A stretch of 6,403 nt of DNA from an uncultured Gammaproteobacteria bacterium (GTDB lineage Bacteria; Pseudomonadota; Gammaproteobacteria; Pseudomonadales; Azotimanducaceae_A), in NCBI GenBank assembly GCA_913049565.1, contig CAJWZG010000161.1, forward strand, positions 1 through 6,403. The letters run 5' to 3'. Of the stretch, positions 6,279 through 6,403 are shown one piece after another (position 1 is the first letter of the stretch; every line of letters begins with the position of its first letter). The translations under genes and the position numbers were made by a program. Under the pieces are notes generated by a model. The model was not told the DNA's origin. It was given only the letters and a program-made list of their open reading frames with translations, and searched no databases.

Positions 6279-6403
6279 CTCAAGGAGTGGTTCAAGAACC
6301 TCCGCGGAACGAACCTCTTCAGTGAGGAGATTTTCCACACCATAGCGTTGAAGAGGGCCCTGGACCGCCCCCTGTTCGTGTTCGCGAGGGTGTGCAAGGA
6401 GTG
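6279..6403 (+). other. possible coding exon fragment, unrecognised, open at the window end
   Basis: The frame starting CTC AAG GAG at 6279 is open to the window edge and reads LKEWFKNLRGTNLFSEEI, then HTIALKRALDRPLFVFARVC and on. Its third codon positions are strongly G or C (about 85 per cent by my count), a higher bias than in the bacterial genes here, and its amino acid make-up is that of an ordinary globular, helix-rich protein. The same frame is in fact open back to 6171. I do not recognise a family and infer no function. Confidence 0.35.

Larger units (their letters stand above)
6064..6403. other. foreign-looking tail, not part of the bacterial cluster
   Basis: From about 6064 to the window end, no reading frame continues rseP and there is no bamA, which normally follows. 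Positions 6088-6278 are poor in CpG and rich in CA, TG, CC and AGG words, unlike the upstream genes; 6279-6403 is CpG-richer again. No inverted repeat, transposase or target-site duplication could be seen, but the far side of any insertion is outside the window. I read it as DNA of other, possibly eukaryotic, origin. The minus strand is also open in one frame from 6403 to about 6129, giving an alternative partial reading I do not recognise. Source organism unknown. Confidence 0.6.

Noticed and set aside
1..6403. A hidden novel system such as a defence island, CRISPR array or mobile element.
   Set aside because: Every stretch up to 6063 is accounted for by standard housekeeping genes and their short gaps; no repeats, transposase or nuclease-like proteins were seen.

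Overview
The window is a bacterial chromosomal segment carrying the conserved translation / envelope cluster rpsB-tsf-pyrH-frr-uppS-cdsA-rseP. All genes lie on the plus strand and are packed head to tail. Gene order, protein lengths and residue-level similarity to the Escherichia coli proteins (recalled from memory, no search run) point to a gammaproteobacterium. Base composition is moderate and balanced. I cannot name the genus; a free-living or host-associated marine lineage is only a guess.

Layout. Positions 1-179 hold the rpsB leader, including a long-range stem that would cover the rpsB Shine-Dalgarno sequence. Positions 180-1985 encode ribosomal protein S2 (with an unusually long acidic, alanine-rich tail) and elongation factor Ts. 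UMP kinase (pyrH) follows after 4 nt, probably from a TTG start. A 163-nt gap (2692-2854) holds a candidate sigma70 promoter and two hairpins ahead of frr (ribosome recycling factor). Then come uppS (undecaprenyl diphosphate synthase), cdsA (CDP-diacylglycerol synthase, GTG start) and rseP (site-2 protease). The last three are nearly contiguous or overlapping.

Together the genes link translation (S2, EF-Ts, RRF), pyrimidine nucleotide supply (UMP kinase), the lipid carrier for peptidoglycan (UppS), phospholipid precursor supply (CdsA) and the envelope stress response (RseP). Many gammaproteobacteria have dxr (ispC) between cdsA and rseP. Here cdsA and rseP overlap by one base and dxr is absent from this position.

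At about 6061-6064 rseP loses all similarity to its family. The remaining ~340 nt do not look like the rest of the cluster: the expected C-terminal third of RseP and the following bamA are missing. The tail can be read as two short, GC3-rich open segments separated by a 142-nt stretch with intron-like ends (GTAGGT...TTCAG). This suggests a eukaryotic fragment joined to the bacterial sequence, most simply through a chimeric assembly or clone, less likely through a real insertion. No CRISPR array, tRNA, rRNA, insertion sequence or defence system was seen. Apart from the junction and its tail, this is an ordinary housekeeping region.
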